In this document: piece after piece, positions 43,417 through 51,814 of the stretch | How positions within the stretch are numbered: position 1 is the stretch's first letter | How the letters are laid out: the number at the start of each line of letters is the position of its first letter | DNA from: Allobosea sp. BH3 | GTDB taxonomy: Bacteria > Pseudomonadota > Alphaproteobacteria > Rhizobiales > Beijerinckiaceae | DNA: 64,000 nucleotides | Assembly (NCBI RefSeq): GCF_025499465.1 | Contig: NZ_JAIMCA010000001.1 | Coordinates: 372,001-436,000 of the forward strand | Reading direction: 5' to 3' | Notes under the pieces: model-generated | What the model was told of the DNA's origin: nothing | What the model saw: only the letters and a program-made list of their open reading frames with translations | Databases searched by the model: none | Made by a program: the position numbers and the translations under genes

Positions 43417-44457
43417 TCAGGCCGAGAATACGTCGGCATAGACCTTCTCGGCGAAGGTCTTCGGATCGGTGGATGCCTTGAAGACGCGCACCGCGCGCAG
43501 CTCCTCGGCGTAGAGCGCGAGCTCGCGCTTCAGCTCGTTGCCGACGGGCCGGTGGTTATGCGTCTGGCCCTTGAGGATGCCGATGATGTCCTCGGGCGTG
43601 ACGTGCTTCGGCGCGAAGCGGGCGAAGGAGTGGCCGGCATCTTCCGGCTTGGCCACGGTCCAGTCATGCGCTTCCAGAACGGCCCGGTTCAGCGCCGTGG
43701 CGATCTTCGGGTCGTCGCGCACCAGGCTGCCGCGCACGCCGATGATGCAGCAGACGCGATTTTCGAAGCCGTGGTCGAGATTGGACGCGATCTGCACCCA
43801 GCCGCCGCGCTTCAACCAGAGATAGGCGTTGGGATCGCCGTCGGCGACGGCATGGACCTCGCCCTTCTCGGCCGCGATCGGCAGGGCGGCGATCGGATAT
43901 TGCCGCCATTCGACGTCGCGGACCGGATCGAGCCCTTCCTTGTGGAGCAGGATGGAGAAGAAGTGCTTGCCCGGGCTGTTGAGGTCGGTGATGCCGATGG
44001 TCTTGCCCTTGAGGTCCGCGAGCGTGCGCAGATTCGTGGATTCCAGCGCGACGAGCCGCGAGCAGCCGCCGTGGGAACCGGCCGTGATCTTGACATCGAA
44101 GCCGGCTTCCAGCGCCTTGAGCCAGCGCAGCGCCATGCCGACGCCGGCATCCGCCTTGCCGGTGGCGAGCGCTTCCAGCAGGTTCTCCGTTGGGCCGCCG
44201 AAGTCGATCAGCTCCACGTCCAGCCCGTATTTTTCGTAGAGCCCCTTGTCCTTGGCGAGATAGACCGGCGACAGGCAGGGCGCGACGGAGTTGGTCGCGA
44301 ATTTGATCTTGGTCAGCTTGCCCGCCGCGGGCTGGGCCCGGCTTTGGCCCGCGGCCAGGGCGCCGAGCGGGAGGGCAAGGCCGCCGAGGGCTGCCCCGCG
44401 AAGAAGCGTGCGCCTGTCGAGTCCGTGGCGATCTGTTTCGGTGGCTGCTTCGGTCAT
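43417..44457 (-). CDS. Sulfonate-type ABC transporter substrate-binding protein
   Basis: A 346-residue periplasmic binding protein. The N-terminus GLDRRTLLRGAALGGLALPL is a Tat-type signal (DRRTLLRG). The mature part is SsuA/NMT1-like: IKFATNSVAPCLSPVYLAKD, KGLYEKYGLDVELIDFGG, LKGKTIGITDLNSPGKHFF. It likely binds an alkanesulfonate or related organosulfur compound, judging by the SsuD-like enzyme 38 bp upstream on the same strand. I start at the ATG at 44457 rather than in the 138-codon upstream overlap. Confidence 0.88.
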   Translation of the reverse strand: MTEAATETDRHGLDRRTLLRGAALGGLALPLGALAAGQSRAQPAAGKLTKIKFATNSVAPCLSPVYLAKDKGLYEKYGLDVELIDFGGPTENLLEALATGKADAGVGMALRWLKALEAGFDVKITAGSHGGCSRLVALESTNLRTLADLKGKTIGITDLNSPGKHFFSILLHKEGLDPVRDVEWRQYPIAALPIAAEKGEVHAVADGDPNAYLWLKRGGWVQIASNLDHGFENRVCCIIGVRGSLVRDDPKIATALNRAVLEAHDWTVAKPEDAGHSFARFAPKHVTPEDIIGILKGQTHNHRPVGNELKRELALYAEELRAVRVFKASTDPKTFAEKVYADVFSA

Positions 44458-44495
44458 GGCTGGTCGCTCCGGTCTATGATCGTTCGGGAAAGGCT

Positions 44496-45581
44496 TCAGG
44501 CGACGGCGCGCTGCGCTTCGCGGGCAGCGACGAGGGCGCGCACGCGCGGGATCAGCTCCTGGCCGTACTGGACCGCGTCGGTGACCGGATCGAAGCCGCG
44601 GATCAGGATGCTGGTGACGCCGAGGTCGTAGTAGTCGAGGATCGCGTCGGCGACCTGGTCTGGCGTGCCGACGAGCGAGGTGGAGTTGCCCCGCGCGCCG
44701 GTCAGCGCCGCAAGCCCGGTCCAGAGCCGCTTGTCCAGGCGTGTGCCCTTGGCGGCCGCCTCCAGCAGCCGGCGCGAACCCTCGTTCTCCGGCCCTGCCG
44801 GCTTGCGCACGAAGCCGGTCTTCTCGATCCGCGCCTTCGCGGCTTCGAGGATGGCGTCGGCCTTCGCCCAAGCCTGCTCTTCCGTGTCGGCCAGGATCGG
44901 CCGCAGCGACAGGCTGAAGCGTGGCTTGCGCCCATGGGCAGCGGCGGCGTTGCGCACCCGGGCGATGAGTTCGCGCACCTGATCATGGGTCTCGCCCCAC
45001 AGCGCGTAAATGTCGGCATGCCGGCCGGCGACCTTGATCGCGGCCTCGGAGGCGCCGCCGAAATAGACCGGGATCGAGCCCGAGAACGGCTTCACCTCCG
45101 AGAAGGCGCGGCGCAGCTTGTAGTAGGTGCCGTCATGGTCGAAGGGCTCGGGGCTCGTCCATTCGCGCCGGACGATGTCGAGATACTCGCTGGCGCGGGC
45201 ATAGCGCTCGTCCTTGGTGAGGTGGTCGCCATCCTGCGCCAGCTCAGCATCGTCGCCGCCCGTGATGATATGGACCGCGACGCGCCCCTCCGTGATGTGG
45301 TCGAGCGTGGCGAGCTGGCGGGCGGCGATCGTCGGCGTCGTGAAGCCGGGGCGATGCGCGATCATCAGCTTGAGGTCGCGGGTCACCGAGGCGACATGCT
45401 GGCCGACCAGGATGCTCTCGGGCGAGGTCGAGTGGAAGGCCAGCAGGACGCGGTCGAAGCCGCCATATTCCTGCGCCTTCGCGAGCGTCTCGATATAGTT
45501 GAGGTCGACGACGGGGCCTGAACGGACGACCGTTTCCGAGGCGCGGAAATTGCCGACGAAGCCGATGAATTCGATGCTCAT
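44496..45581 (-). CDS. ssuD: FMNH2-dependent alkanesulfonate monooxygenase-like LLM-class enzyme
   Basis: A 361-residue luciferase-like monooxygenase. It shows LNYIETLAKAQEYGGFDRVL, LMIAHRPGFTTPTIAARQLA, HIITGGDDAELAQDGD and YALWGETHDQVRELI, in the order of SsuD/MsuD enzymes, which use FMNH2 and oxygen to release sulfite from alkanesulfonates. The flavin would come from the reductase gene at 46749. The ATG overlaps the SfnB-like gene by 4 bp. SsuD, MsuD and SfnG-type activities cannot be separated by eye. Confidence 0.85.
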   Translation of the reverse strand: MSIEFIGFVGNFRASETVVRSGPVVDLNYIETLAKAQEYGGFDRVLLAFHSTSPESILVGQHVASVTRDLKLMIAHRPGFTTPTIAARQLATLDHITEGRVAVHIITGGDDAELAQDGDHLTKDERYARASEYLDIVRREWTSPEPFDHDGTYYKLRRAFSEVKPFSGSIPVYFGGASEAAIKVAGRHADIYALWGETHDQVRELIARVRNAAAAHGRKPRFSLSLRPILADTEEQAWAKADAILEAAKARIEKTGFVRKPAGPENEGSRRLLEAAAKGTRLDKRLWTGLAALTGARGNSTSLVGTPDQVADAILDYYDLGVTSILIRGFDPVTDAVQYGQELIPRVRALVAAREAQRAVA

Positions 45582-46738
45582 TGTGCTGCACCTTTCGTGT
45601 CGGGTGTGAGAGCGATGCGGCCTGCCTGCTGACGGGCGCTGTCTTCCTGGGGGGAGTGGATGCGTCCGCAGAGGACGTTGCGGTAATGCCGCTCCAGCGG
45701 ATTGGAGCGGCTGACGCCGTGATTGCCGCTGAGCTTCAGCGCGATCTCGGTGGCGGCGATGGCGTTCTCGGTGACGGTGAGCTTGATCAGCGCGGCTTCG
45801 CTGGCGGAGAGGTATTCGCCGGCATCCGCCTCGGCTGCCACGGAGCGCAGCAACCGGCGATTGACGGCGAGCTTCTCCTCGATCTCCCCGACCGCTTGCT
45901 GGATGCGCGGCAGGCTCGCGAGCGTATCGCCGAGATTGCTCGGCCGGCGCGCGTTCAGGAAACCGGTCAGCCAGTTGCGGGCAGCGCGCGCCACCCCGTC
46001 GTAGATGGCCGGCACCAGCAGCGCATGGAGCACCGCCTGCGCGCCCTCTGGTGGCCCCCATCCCTGTGGCAGGCGGATATCCGCTGCATGATCGGCCGGA
46101 ACCTCGACCCCGTCGAAGACGACGTCGTCGCTCGCCGTGGCGCGCATGCCGAGCTGGTCCCAGCTCGGCTCGATGCGGATGCCCCGGGCGGCCATCGGCA
46201 CGAGGAAGCCGCCGACACGCGGCTCATCCTCGTCGGTGCGCGCCCAGACCCAGGCCCAGCTCAATCCCGCCGCGCCGGTAGAATAGATCTTCCGGCCGGA
46301 GATGCGCCAGCCATCCGCGGTCCGTGCGGCGGTCGTGGCCGGCAGCCCGCCGCGCAGTGGTGTGCCGAGATCGGGCTCGACCCGCAGCGCATTGATCAGC
46401 GCGCCGTCCTCGACGGCGCTCGCGACGACCTTCTCGACCAGATGCGACGGGGCGCGGCTGCGCAACAACGTCCTGAGATGGATGTACTGCATCGACAGGA
46501 TGAGAGCCGTGGACGGCTCCGCCTCGGCGATCGCCCCGATGACCTGATAGACATCGAGAAAGCCGGCATCCCTTCCCCCGAGTGTCCTCGGCGCGGTCAG
46601 TGCGCTGAGCCCGGCACGATGCACCCGCGCGATGTTCTCGGCAGGGAAGGCGCCCGAGCGGTCAAGTGCGGCTGCGTTCTCCGCGATCTCCGCAGCCACC
46701 AGCCTGGCGCGTTCGAGCAGGGTCGGAACGGGGTTCAC
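45578..46738 (-). CDS. SfnB-like acyl-CoA dehydrogenase-fold sulfur acquisition oxidoreductase
   Basis: A 386-residue acyl-CoA dehydrogenase-fold flavoprotein, related to SfnB and DszC-type monooxygenases: LSALTAPRTLGGRDAGFLDV, ISGRKIYSTGAAGLSWAWVW, WDQLGMRATASDDVVFDGVE, GNHGVSRSNPLERHYRNV at the C-terminus. Such enzymes use reduced flavin to open or oxidise organosulfur compounds. I take the GTG at 46738 as start, with GAGG 8 bases upstream; a TTG at 46762 would overlap the reductase by 14 bp. It is sandwiched by coupled sulfur genes. Confidence 0.83.
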   Translation of the reverse strand: MNPVPTLLERARLVAAEIAENAAALDRSGAFPAENIARVHRAGLSALTAPRTLGGRDAGFLDVYQVIGAIAEAEPSTALILSMQYIHLRTLLRSRAPSHLVEKVVASAVEDGALINALRVEPDLGTPLRGGLPATTAARTADGWRISGRKIYSTGAAGLSWAWVWARTDEDEPRVGGFLVPMAARGIRIEPSWDQLGMRATASDDVVFDGVEVPADHAADIRLPQGWGPPEGAQAVLHALLVPAIYDGVARAARNWLTGFLNARRPSNLGDTLASLPRIQQAVGEIEEKLAVNRRLLRSVAAEADAGEYLSASEAALIKLTVTENAIAATEIALKLSGNHGVSRSNPLERHYRNVLCGRIHSPQEDSARQQAGRIALTPDTKGAAQ

Positions 46739-46748
46739 CGCAGCCGCC

Positions 46749-47315
46749 TCATTCCGCCGCAAGGAGTCGTGCGGTGCTTCCCGCTTCCGGCAGCAGGCGC
46801 CCGGCCTCCACGATGCTCTGGTCGATGCGCTGCCGGACCTGCGCGGACACGATGCGCCCCTCCTCGAAGTCGCGATCGGTTGCGTAGATTCCGGTCGGGG
46901 CGGTATGCGCGGCGAAGAAGCCGAACAGTGGCCGCAACTGGTGCTCGATGATCAGCGCGTGGCGGTCGCTGCCGCCCGTCGCCGTCAGGATGATCGGCTT
47001 GCCCGCCAGAGTGGTCGGATCGAGCAGGTCGATCAGATGCTTGAACAGTCCAGTATAACTGCCCTTGTAGGTCGGCGAGCCGATGACGAGCAGATCCGCT
47101 GCCAGGATCGCGTCGACGACGGCCCGCGCACCGGCGCCCAGCTCGTCGAGCCGGCGCGCCGAGCCCAGCGAGGGGGCCAGATCCTCGAGATCGTGCACGG
47201 TCGGTTCAAGCAGGAGCCGGTCGGCCGCCGCCACGGTTACCGCCTCGACGAGGGACCGCGTCCGCGAAGGCCGCGCAAGGTTTCCCGAGAATCCCGCGAT
47301 CGTTCGCAGAGCCAT
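46749..47315 (-). CDS. NADPH-dependent FMN reductase
   Basis: A 188-residue flavodoxin-fold reductase. The FMN phosphate loop is GFSGNLARPSRTRSLV, and LLVIGSPTYKGSYTGLFKHL is the SsuE/MsuE family flavin-binding stretch, with TATGGSDRHALIIEHQLRPL after it. It provides FMNH2 to the SsuD-like and possibly the SfnB-like enzyme downstream. It is the first gene of the leftward operon; the 427-bp AT-rich leader before it is shared with the divergent cupin gene. Confidence 0.88.
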   Translation of the reverse strand: MALRTIAGFSGNLARPSRTRSLVEAVTVAAADRLLLEPTVHDLEDLAPSLGSARRLDELGAGARAVVDAILAADLLVIGSPTYKGSYTGLFKHLIDLLDPTTLAGKPIILTATGGSDRHALIIEHQLRPLFGFFAAHTAPTGIYATDRDFEEGRIVSAQVRQRIDQSIVEAGRLLPEAGSTARLLAAE

Positions 47316-47742
47316 TCCGTCACCTCCAGCACGAGCGCACCGTCTGCGGCGCGCCGTCGAAACACAGCCCGATCGGTGCCGTTTTCGACCCCTTAATGCG
47401 ACGCTGTATCGTTCGTTATGTCAAACAGAATGTTCTTTTAAAGATATGGCACGACGAAGGAAGCTGTGCTGTTCCGGGTGGCGCCGATGGCATGGGCATC
47501 TAGGGATGCCGGGTATTCGGAGATCACCGATCTGAGTGTTTTAGAATATCTTTGTTCTCAGAATGCGAGGTAGAGTAATTAAATTTGCAGAATATCTGAT
47601 CTGTAGCCGATAAGGTTCGTTTTCGGCCAATCTACAGATCGTGCCACCCAGTTGGTAATAGTAAAGTCCGGACATTCTTCTCAAAGCGTCCTGACATGAT
47701 ATGCAAAGGGCAGCGGATAAGCATTCAATTCAGGAGAACGCC
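47316..47742. other. AT-rich divergent control region between sulfur operon and cupin gene
   Basis: 427 bp with no gene. From about 47400 to 47700 the base composition turns AT-rich, unlike the flanking genes. It holds a repeated AGAATATC (47543 and 47589), a TAATTAAATT (47576-47585) that recurs at 49134-49143, and a perfect 9-bp inverted repeat at 47598-47640. Promoters in both directions are expected here. Confidence 0.7.
47598..47640 (+). promoter_or_regulatory. Long inverted repeat in the cupin leader
   Basis: GATCTGTAG (47598-47606) and CTACAGATC (47632-47640) are perfect inverted arms around a 25-base loop, which itself can pair GCCGA with TCGGC. It lies about 100 bp before the cupin start. 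It could be an operator for a dimeric regulator or a leader RNA hairpin; it does not match a riboswitch I recognise. Confidence 0.5.
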
Positions 47743-48273
47743 ATGGGCGCCGAGGACCATCACCATCATCACCACCATGGCGAGGCGCGCACTCATGACC
47801 CGGCCCCCGCCGAGCCCCGCTGGAAATATGACGGCGTGCGCGTAATCGAGGGCGACCAGCTCGATCCCAACACGGCGCAGACGCCCGGCATGTTCCGTCA
47901 GGCCGCGATCAACCACGCCCGCGTCGGCGCCCAGAAGATCTGGGCCGGCACGGTGGCGATCGAGCCAGATGCGAAGACGGGCGTCCATCATCATGGCCCG
48001 CTCGAAAGCGTGATCTATGTCGTACGTGGCCGCGCAAGGCTGCGCTGGGGCGAAAGGCTCGAATTTGTCGCGGAGGCGGGTCCGGGCGATTTCATCTACG
48101 TCCCACCCTACGTCCCGCATCAGGAGATCAACGCCAAGCCGGATGAGACGCTCGAATGTGTCCTGGTCCGTTCGGACAACGAGGCCGTGGTCGTGAACAT
48201 CACCGATGTCGATCCGATCGAGAAGCCGGAATCCGTTTATTGGATCGATCCGATCCATCGTCATCCGGGCTGA
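47743..48273 (+). CDS. Cupin protein with natural N-terminal His7 run
   Basis: A 176-residue single-domain cupin. The first 12 residues are MGAEDHHHHHHH, followed by a linker with more His and Pro. The cupin core has AKTGVHHHGPLESVIYVVRG (the metal HxH and E motif) and GDFIYVPPYVPHQEIN (the second His). A metal-dependent small-molecule or sensor role is likely; the His run suggests nickel, cobalt or zinc binding. CAGGAGA sits 6 bases before the ATG. A HupE/UreJ metal permease gene follows 36 bp later, supporting a metal link. Confidence 0.85.
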   Translation: MGAEDHHHHHHHGEARTHDPAPAEPRWKYDGVRVIEGDQLDPNTAQTPGMFRQAAINHARVGAQKIWAGTVAIEPDAKTGVHHHGPLESVIYVVRGRARLRWGERLEFVAEAGPGDFIYVPPYVPHQEINAKPDETLECVLVRSDNEAVVVNITDVDPIEKPESVYWIDPIHRHPG

Positions 48274-48309
48274 ACTGATCCGCTGAATGTCCTGAATGCA
48301 GAGGCTGCC

Positions 48310-48891
48310 ATGAAGAGACTGACCCTCGCCCTGTTCCTGAGCGTCGTGGCCGCGAGCCCCGCCTTCGCCCATCTCAACCCGGCCGAGCACGGTTCCTTCG
48401 TCGCCGGCTTCTCGCATCCGCTCTTCGGCGCTGACCACATTCTGGCGATGGTCGGCGTCGGCCTCTGGGCCTTCCTCGTCGGCGGCCGAGCCGTCTGGGC
48501 GATCCCCACCGCCTTCGTCGCCACGATGATGCTCGGCTGCGCCGCGGCGCTTGCCGGCATCGGCCTGCCCTTCGTCGAGCCGGTGATCGGGGCCTCTGTG
48601 GTGGTGCTCGGCTTGCTGGCACTGATCGCGCTGCAGGTGCCGACGCCGGTCGGCATGGCGGTCGTCGGCTTCTTCGCCCTGTTCCATGGCTATGCCCATG
48701 GCGGCGAGCTCGGCGAGGCGACGAGCGCCCCCTTCATGATCGGCTTCGCGCTGGCGACGGGCCTGCTGCATGCGGTCGGTGTCGGCATCGGCTTTGCCGG
48801 CAATGCGCTCTCGCATCGTGGGCGGATCGCGGCGCGCATCGCCGGCGGGCTGACAGCACTGGGCGGGCTCTGGCTGGTGGCGGGAGCCTGA
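48310..48891 (+). CDS. HupE/UreJ family nickel/cobalt permease-like protein
   Basis: A 193-residue membrane protein. A signal-like first helix ends SPAFAHLNPAEHG, leaving a His-bearing N-terminus; then HPLFGADHILAMVGVGLWAF is the diagnostic HupE/UreJ motif (HPxxGxDH), and FALFHGYAHGGELGEA is the second His/Glu signature. Family members move nickel or cobalt for hydrogenase, urease or B12. No such enzyme genes are adjacent, though cobalt chelation genes lie elsewhere in the window. It is probably co-transcribed with the His7 cupin. Confidence 0.92.
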   Translation: MKRLTLALFLSVVAASPAFAHLNPAEHGSFVAGFSHPLFGADHILAMVGVGLWAFLVGGRAVWAIPTAFVATMMLGCAAALAGIGLPFVEPVIGASVVVLGLLALIALQVPTPVGMAVVGFFALFHGYAHGGELGEATSAPFMIGFALATGLLHAVGVGIGFAGNALSHRGRIAARIAGGLTALGGLWLVAGA

Positions 48892-48899
48892 GCCGCATA

Positions 48900-48922
48900 A
48901 GCGCGCATGGGCCTTGCGCGCT
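48900..48922 (+). terminator. Inverted repeat after the HupE-like gene
   Basis: AGCGCGC and GCGCGCT pair around a 9-base loop, 8 bp after the stop codon. There is no T-run, so its role as terminator is only suggested by position. Confidence 0.4.
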
Positions 48923-49198
48923 CCCGCTGCAATCTAGGCGACTGATCCATCTCGGCCTGGAAGTTGAAACGGCCGATTTCGGCCAGTGCTTGTCAGTTGA
49001 CGCGGTGGGTAGATTCCAATTTATCCGACATCGGACGCTTGGGAAAGCTTATATGTAGTAGAATACCGCTGATCTAATATTCCGCGATTCCATGTAGATC
49101 AGGATTATAATTCTTTTCGAGAACCGAAATACATAATTAAATTCTATTGACGACCTCAGACTATATGTCGAACATGATCGAATTCTAATCTAGAGATC
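48923..49198. other. AT-rich leader of the second sulfur operon
   Basis: No gene. The stretch 49010-49198 is strongly AT-rich. It contains the perfect inverted repeat CTGATCTA/TAGATCAG (49069-49076 and 49095-49102), TAATTAAATT (49134-49143) shared with the cupin leader, and TTGACG at 49147 as a possible -35 box without a convincing -10 partner. Confidence 0.65.
49069..49102 (+). promoter_or_regulatory. Inverted repeat in the leader of the peroxiredoxin-SsuABC operon
   Basis: CTGATCTA and TAGATCAG are perfect 8-bp arms with an 18-base spacer, 97 bp before the first gene. The motif CTGATCT also occurs in the inverted repeat region at 47598, so one regulator may bind both leaders. Confidence 0.45.
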
Positions 49199-49879
49199 AT
49201 GGCAATGTCGTCGCTCAACGAGAAATTCCGGCAACTCGAAGCCGAGCGTGAAACGAGCTGGTCGCCTGAAGCGCTGCGGATCAATCGCGAGCAGCGCCAG
49301 AGGCTGGTGGCCGAGCTCGGCGACAGGGGCCGGGTGCAGGTCGGCGACGCGATCGGCCAGGCGGCGCTGATCGATGTGACTGACGGAGCCGTTGCGCTGG
49401 ATCGGCTTCATGCTGACGGGCCGCTGGTGCTGATCTTCTTTCGCTTCGCCGGCTGCCCCGCCTGCAATATCGCCCTGCCGCATTATGACAGGGAGCTGGC
49501 GCCGGGTGTGCGCGCCCGCGGAGCGCGGCTGGTCGCGGTCAGCCCACAGGTCCCGGAGCGGCTTGTCGAGATCCGGGAGCGGCACGGGCTCTCCTTCGCA
49601 GTCGCTTCCGACCCGGGCAACGCGCTCGCGGCGCGCCTCGGCGTCACCTACGAATATGACGGGGCCTCGCGTGCAGCCGCCACCGCGGCAGGCAGGCCGA
49701 TCGGCGACGTGACCGGGACCGGCACATGGGAACTGCCCATGCCGTCTGTGCTGGTCATCGACCGCGAGGGCATCGTCCGCTTCGCCGAGATCAGCCCGGG
49801 CTGGATGGACCGTACGGAGGCAGGAGCGATCCTGTCGGCGCTCGATGCGCTTGCGTCCCGAGCCCGCCAGGTCGCCTGA
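49199..49879 (+). CDS. AhpC/TSA-type peroxiredoxin-like thioredoxin-fold protein
   Basis: A 226-residue protein. An N-terminal helical extension (about 45 residues) precedes a redoxin domain with a CPAC motif, C86 and C89 in FFRFAGCPACNIALP, followed by RGARLVAVSPQVPERLVEIR and PSVLVIDREGIVRFAEIS. This resembles AhpC/TSA-family peroxiredoxins with a vicinal CxxC site. It may protect against peroxide or serve as a thiol reductant for the sulfur enzymes downstream. The start has no strong ribosome site; an in-frame ATG two codons later is possible. The binding-protein gene follows after 44 bp. Confidence 0.85.
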   Translation: MAMSSLNEKFRQLEAERETSWSPEALRINREQRQRLVAELGDRGRVQVGDAIGQAALIDVTDGAVALDRLHADGPLVLIFFRFAGCPACNIALPHYDRELAPGVRARGARLVAVSPQVPERLVEIRERHGLSFAVASDPGNALAARLGVTYEYDGASRAAATAAGRPIGDVTGTGTWELPMPSVLVIDREGIVRFAEISPGWMDRTEAGAILSALDALASRARQVA

Positions 49880-49923
49880 CCCAACATCCCCGCATTGCCG
49901 ACGATTTTTCAGGAGCACCGGAC

Positions 49924-50901
49924 ATGACGCTCATCACCCGCCGATCCTTCACGCTCGCCCTCGGCGCCGCTGGCGTCCTCGCTCCGGCCGTCGTGCGCGG
50001 CGCCTCGCCGGATCTTTCCAAGGTCACGTTGCGTATCGGGGATCAGGTCGGCCAGCATCGCAGCAAGTTGCAAGCGGCAGGCCTGCTCGCCGACGTGCCC
50101 TACAAGATCGAGTGGTCGGCCTATCCCGCCGCCGTTCACCTTCACGAGGCGCTGAAGGCGGAGGCGATCGACATCGGCGCCGCCAATGATTCACCCACCG
50201 TCAGCGCCATCGCCGGCGGCTCAAAGATCGCGGTCGTCGCGGCCTGGGGCAATGGCGGCAAGGGCACGCGGCTCTATGTCCCGAAGGGCAGCACAGCCCG
50301 GTCTGTGGTGGATCTCAAGGGCAAGACCATCTCGCCGACCACGCGCGGCAGCGTCGCGCATTTCCTCGTCGTCGGGGAATTGCGCAAGGCCGGCTTGAGC
50401 GAAAGCGACGTGAAGCTCGCCTTCCTGAACCCTGTCGATGCCGGCGCCGCCTTCGCCGCCGGCAGCATCGACGCCTGGGCGACCTGGGGCATCTACGGCG
50501 CCCGCATCCGCAGCACGCTCGGCGCCCGCGTCCTGTCCGATGGCGAGGACGTCAATTCAGGCCTCTTCGTCTTCAGCGCAACCCGCAGTGCCCTGCAGGA
50601 CCCCGCAAAGGTAGCGGCCATCGCCGATTATGCCGACCGGATCGAGCGCAGCTATCGCTGGAGCCGCGAGAAGAAGGCGGATCATATCGCCTGGTACAAG
50701 GCTTACGCCAAGCAGGACGAGGGGACGGCGCTCGCCGTCTATGAGGACGATGTGCCCTATCGCCGGCTGAAGATCGACGAAGATTTTGCCGGCCGTCTCA
50801 AGAAGACCTTCGACACCTGGACCTCGGTCGGCGTGCTGAATGGCGAGCTCGATTTCCGCGACTATCTCTATCGCGATCTCGCGGTCGGAGCCGGATCGTG
50901 A
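49924..50901 (+). CDS. Aliphatic sulfonate-type ABC transporter substrate-binding protein
   Basis: A 325-residue periplasmic binding protein. A Tat-like signal (TRRSFTLALGAAGVLAPAVV) is followed by LSKVTLRIGDQVGQHRSKLQ and the ligand-pocket stretch AYPAAVHLHEALKAEAIDIG, then LKGKTISPTTRGSVAHFLV. It is SsuA-like. TCAGGAGCA precedes the ATG at 49924. The ligand is probably an organosulfonate or sulfate ester, judging from the second sulfonate operon nearby, but there is no monooxygenase in this operon. Confidence 0.88.
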   Translation: MTLITRRSFTLALGAAGVLAPAVVRGASPDLSKVTLRIGDQVGQHRSKLQAAGLLADVPYKIEWSAYPAAVHLHEALKAEAIDIGAANDSPTVSAIAGGSKIAVVAAWGNGGKGTRLYVPKGSTARSVVDLKGKTISPTTRGSVAHFLVVGELRKAGLSESDVKLAFLNPVDAGAAFAAGSIDAWATWGIYGARIRSTLGARVLSDGEDVNSGLFVFSATRSALQDPAKVAAIADYADRIERSYRWSREKKADHIAWYKAYAKQDEGTALAVYEDDVPYRRLKIDEDFAGRLKKTFDTWTSVGVLNGELDFRDYLYRDLAVGAGS

Positions 50902-51812
50902 CGAGCGGAGTTGCCACCCTTTCCCGCGAGGCGCCGTCGCCGACGCTCGGCCGCGCCGTACCGAGGCTGCGGGCGGAGGCCCACCCGCATGCCTCGGTGA
51001 CGGACGCGCCGGAACTCGTCCTGGTTCAGCCGGAGGCGGAGAAGCGGCGCGGCCTGCCGCGGCCGCTGCGCCGGGCGATCGGGCCGGTGCTGCTGGTTGC
51101 GATCTGGCATGTGCTGTCAGTGACGGACGTTCTGTCGCCGACAGTGCTTGCCGGCCCGGCCACCGTGCTTTCGAGCGCAGCTTCGCTTTGGGCGACGGGC
51201 GAGTTGCAGGCGGCGATCCTGGCCTCGCTTGGCCGCGCCGCTTCGGGCCTTGCGATTGGCGGCACCATCGGCGTGACGCTCGCCGTGATCTCGGGTTTGT
51301 TCCGGCTCGGCGAGGACCTGATCGATTCCACCATGCAGATGCTGCGCACGGTGCCGAACATCGCCCTGATCCCGCTCTTCATCATCTGGCTCGGCATCGG
51401 CGAGGCGCCGAAGGTCGCGCTGATCGCGCTGGCGACGGCCTTCCCGCTCTATCTCAACGTCTATGCCGGCATCCGCAACGTCGACCAGACGCTGGTCGAG
51501 GCGGCGCGCACGCTAGGGCTCTCGCGGCCGGCGATGATCCGGCACGTCATCCTGCCCGGAGCCTTGCCCAATGCGCTGGTCGGCCTGCGCTACTCGCTCG
51601 GCGTCGCCTGGCTGGCGCTTGTCTTCGGCGAGCAGGTCAACGCCACGGCCGGCGTCGGCTACCTGATGAACAATGCCCGCGAGTTCTTCCAGACGGACGT
51701 GATCGTCGTCTGCCTCGTCGTCTACGCGTTACTCGGCCTGATCGTCGACTTCATCGTCCGGCTGCTTGAGCGGGTGCTGCTTGCCTGGCGCCCCGCCTTT
51801 TCCGGAGCCTAA
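50898..51812 (+). CDS. Aliphatic sulfonate-type ABC transporter permease
   Basis: A 304-residue SsuC-like permease with a 50-residue polar N-terminal extension, then six helices beginning GPVLLVAIWHVLSVTDVLSP. RTVPNIALIPLFIIWLGIGE and the EAA loop AARTLGLSRPAMIRHVILPG are standard. The GTG start overlaps the binding-protein stop by 4 bp, and the ATPase starts 2 bp after the stop. It forms the translocation channel of the second sulfonate importer. Confidence 0.92.
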   Translation: MTSGVATLSREAPSPTLGRAVPRLRAEAHPHASVTDAPELVLVQPEAEKRRGLPRPLRRAIGPVLLVAIWHVLSVTDVLSPTVLAGPATVLSSAASLWATGELQAAILASLGRAASGLAIGGTIGVTLAVISGLFRLGEDLIDSTMQMLRTVPNIALIPLFIIWLGIGEAPKVALIALATAFPLYLNVYAGIRNVDQTLVEAARTLGLSRPAMIRHVILPGALPNALVGLRYSLGVAWLALVFGEQVNATAGVGYLMNNAREFFQTDVIVVCLVVYALLGLIVDFIVRLLERVLLAWRPAFSGA

Positions 51813-51814
51813 TC

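Noticed and set aside
47598..47742. Cobalamin or nickel/cobalt riboswitch ahead of the cupin-HupE genes
   Set aside because: There is a stable inverted repeat, but I could not find a B12-box-like element or the conserved cores of known metal riboswitches.
47760..47785. His7 run in the cupin taken as a cloning tag or vector remnant
   Set aside because: The codons are mixed, the run continues into a native-looking linker and cupin domain, a normal leader and ribosome site precede it, and no vector sequence is nearby.
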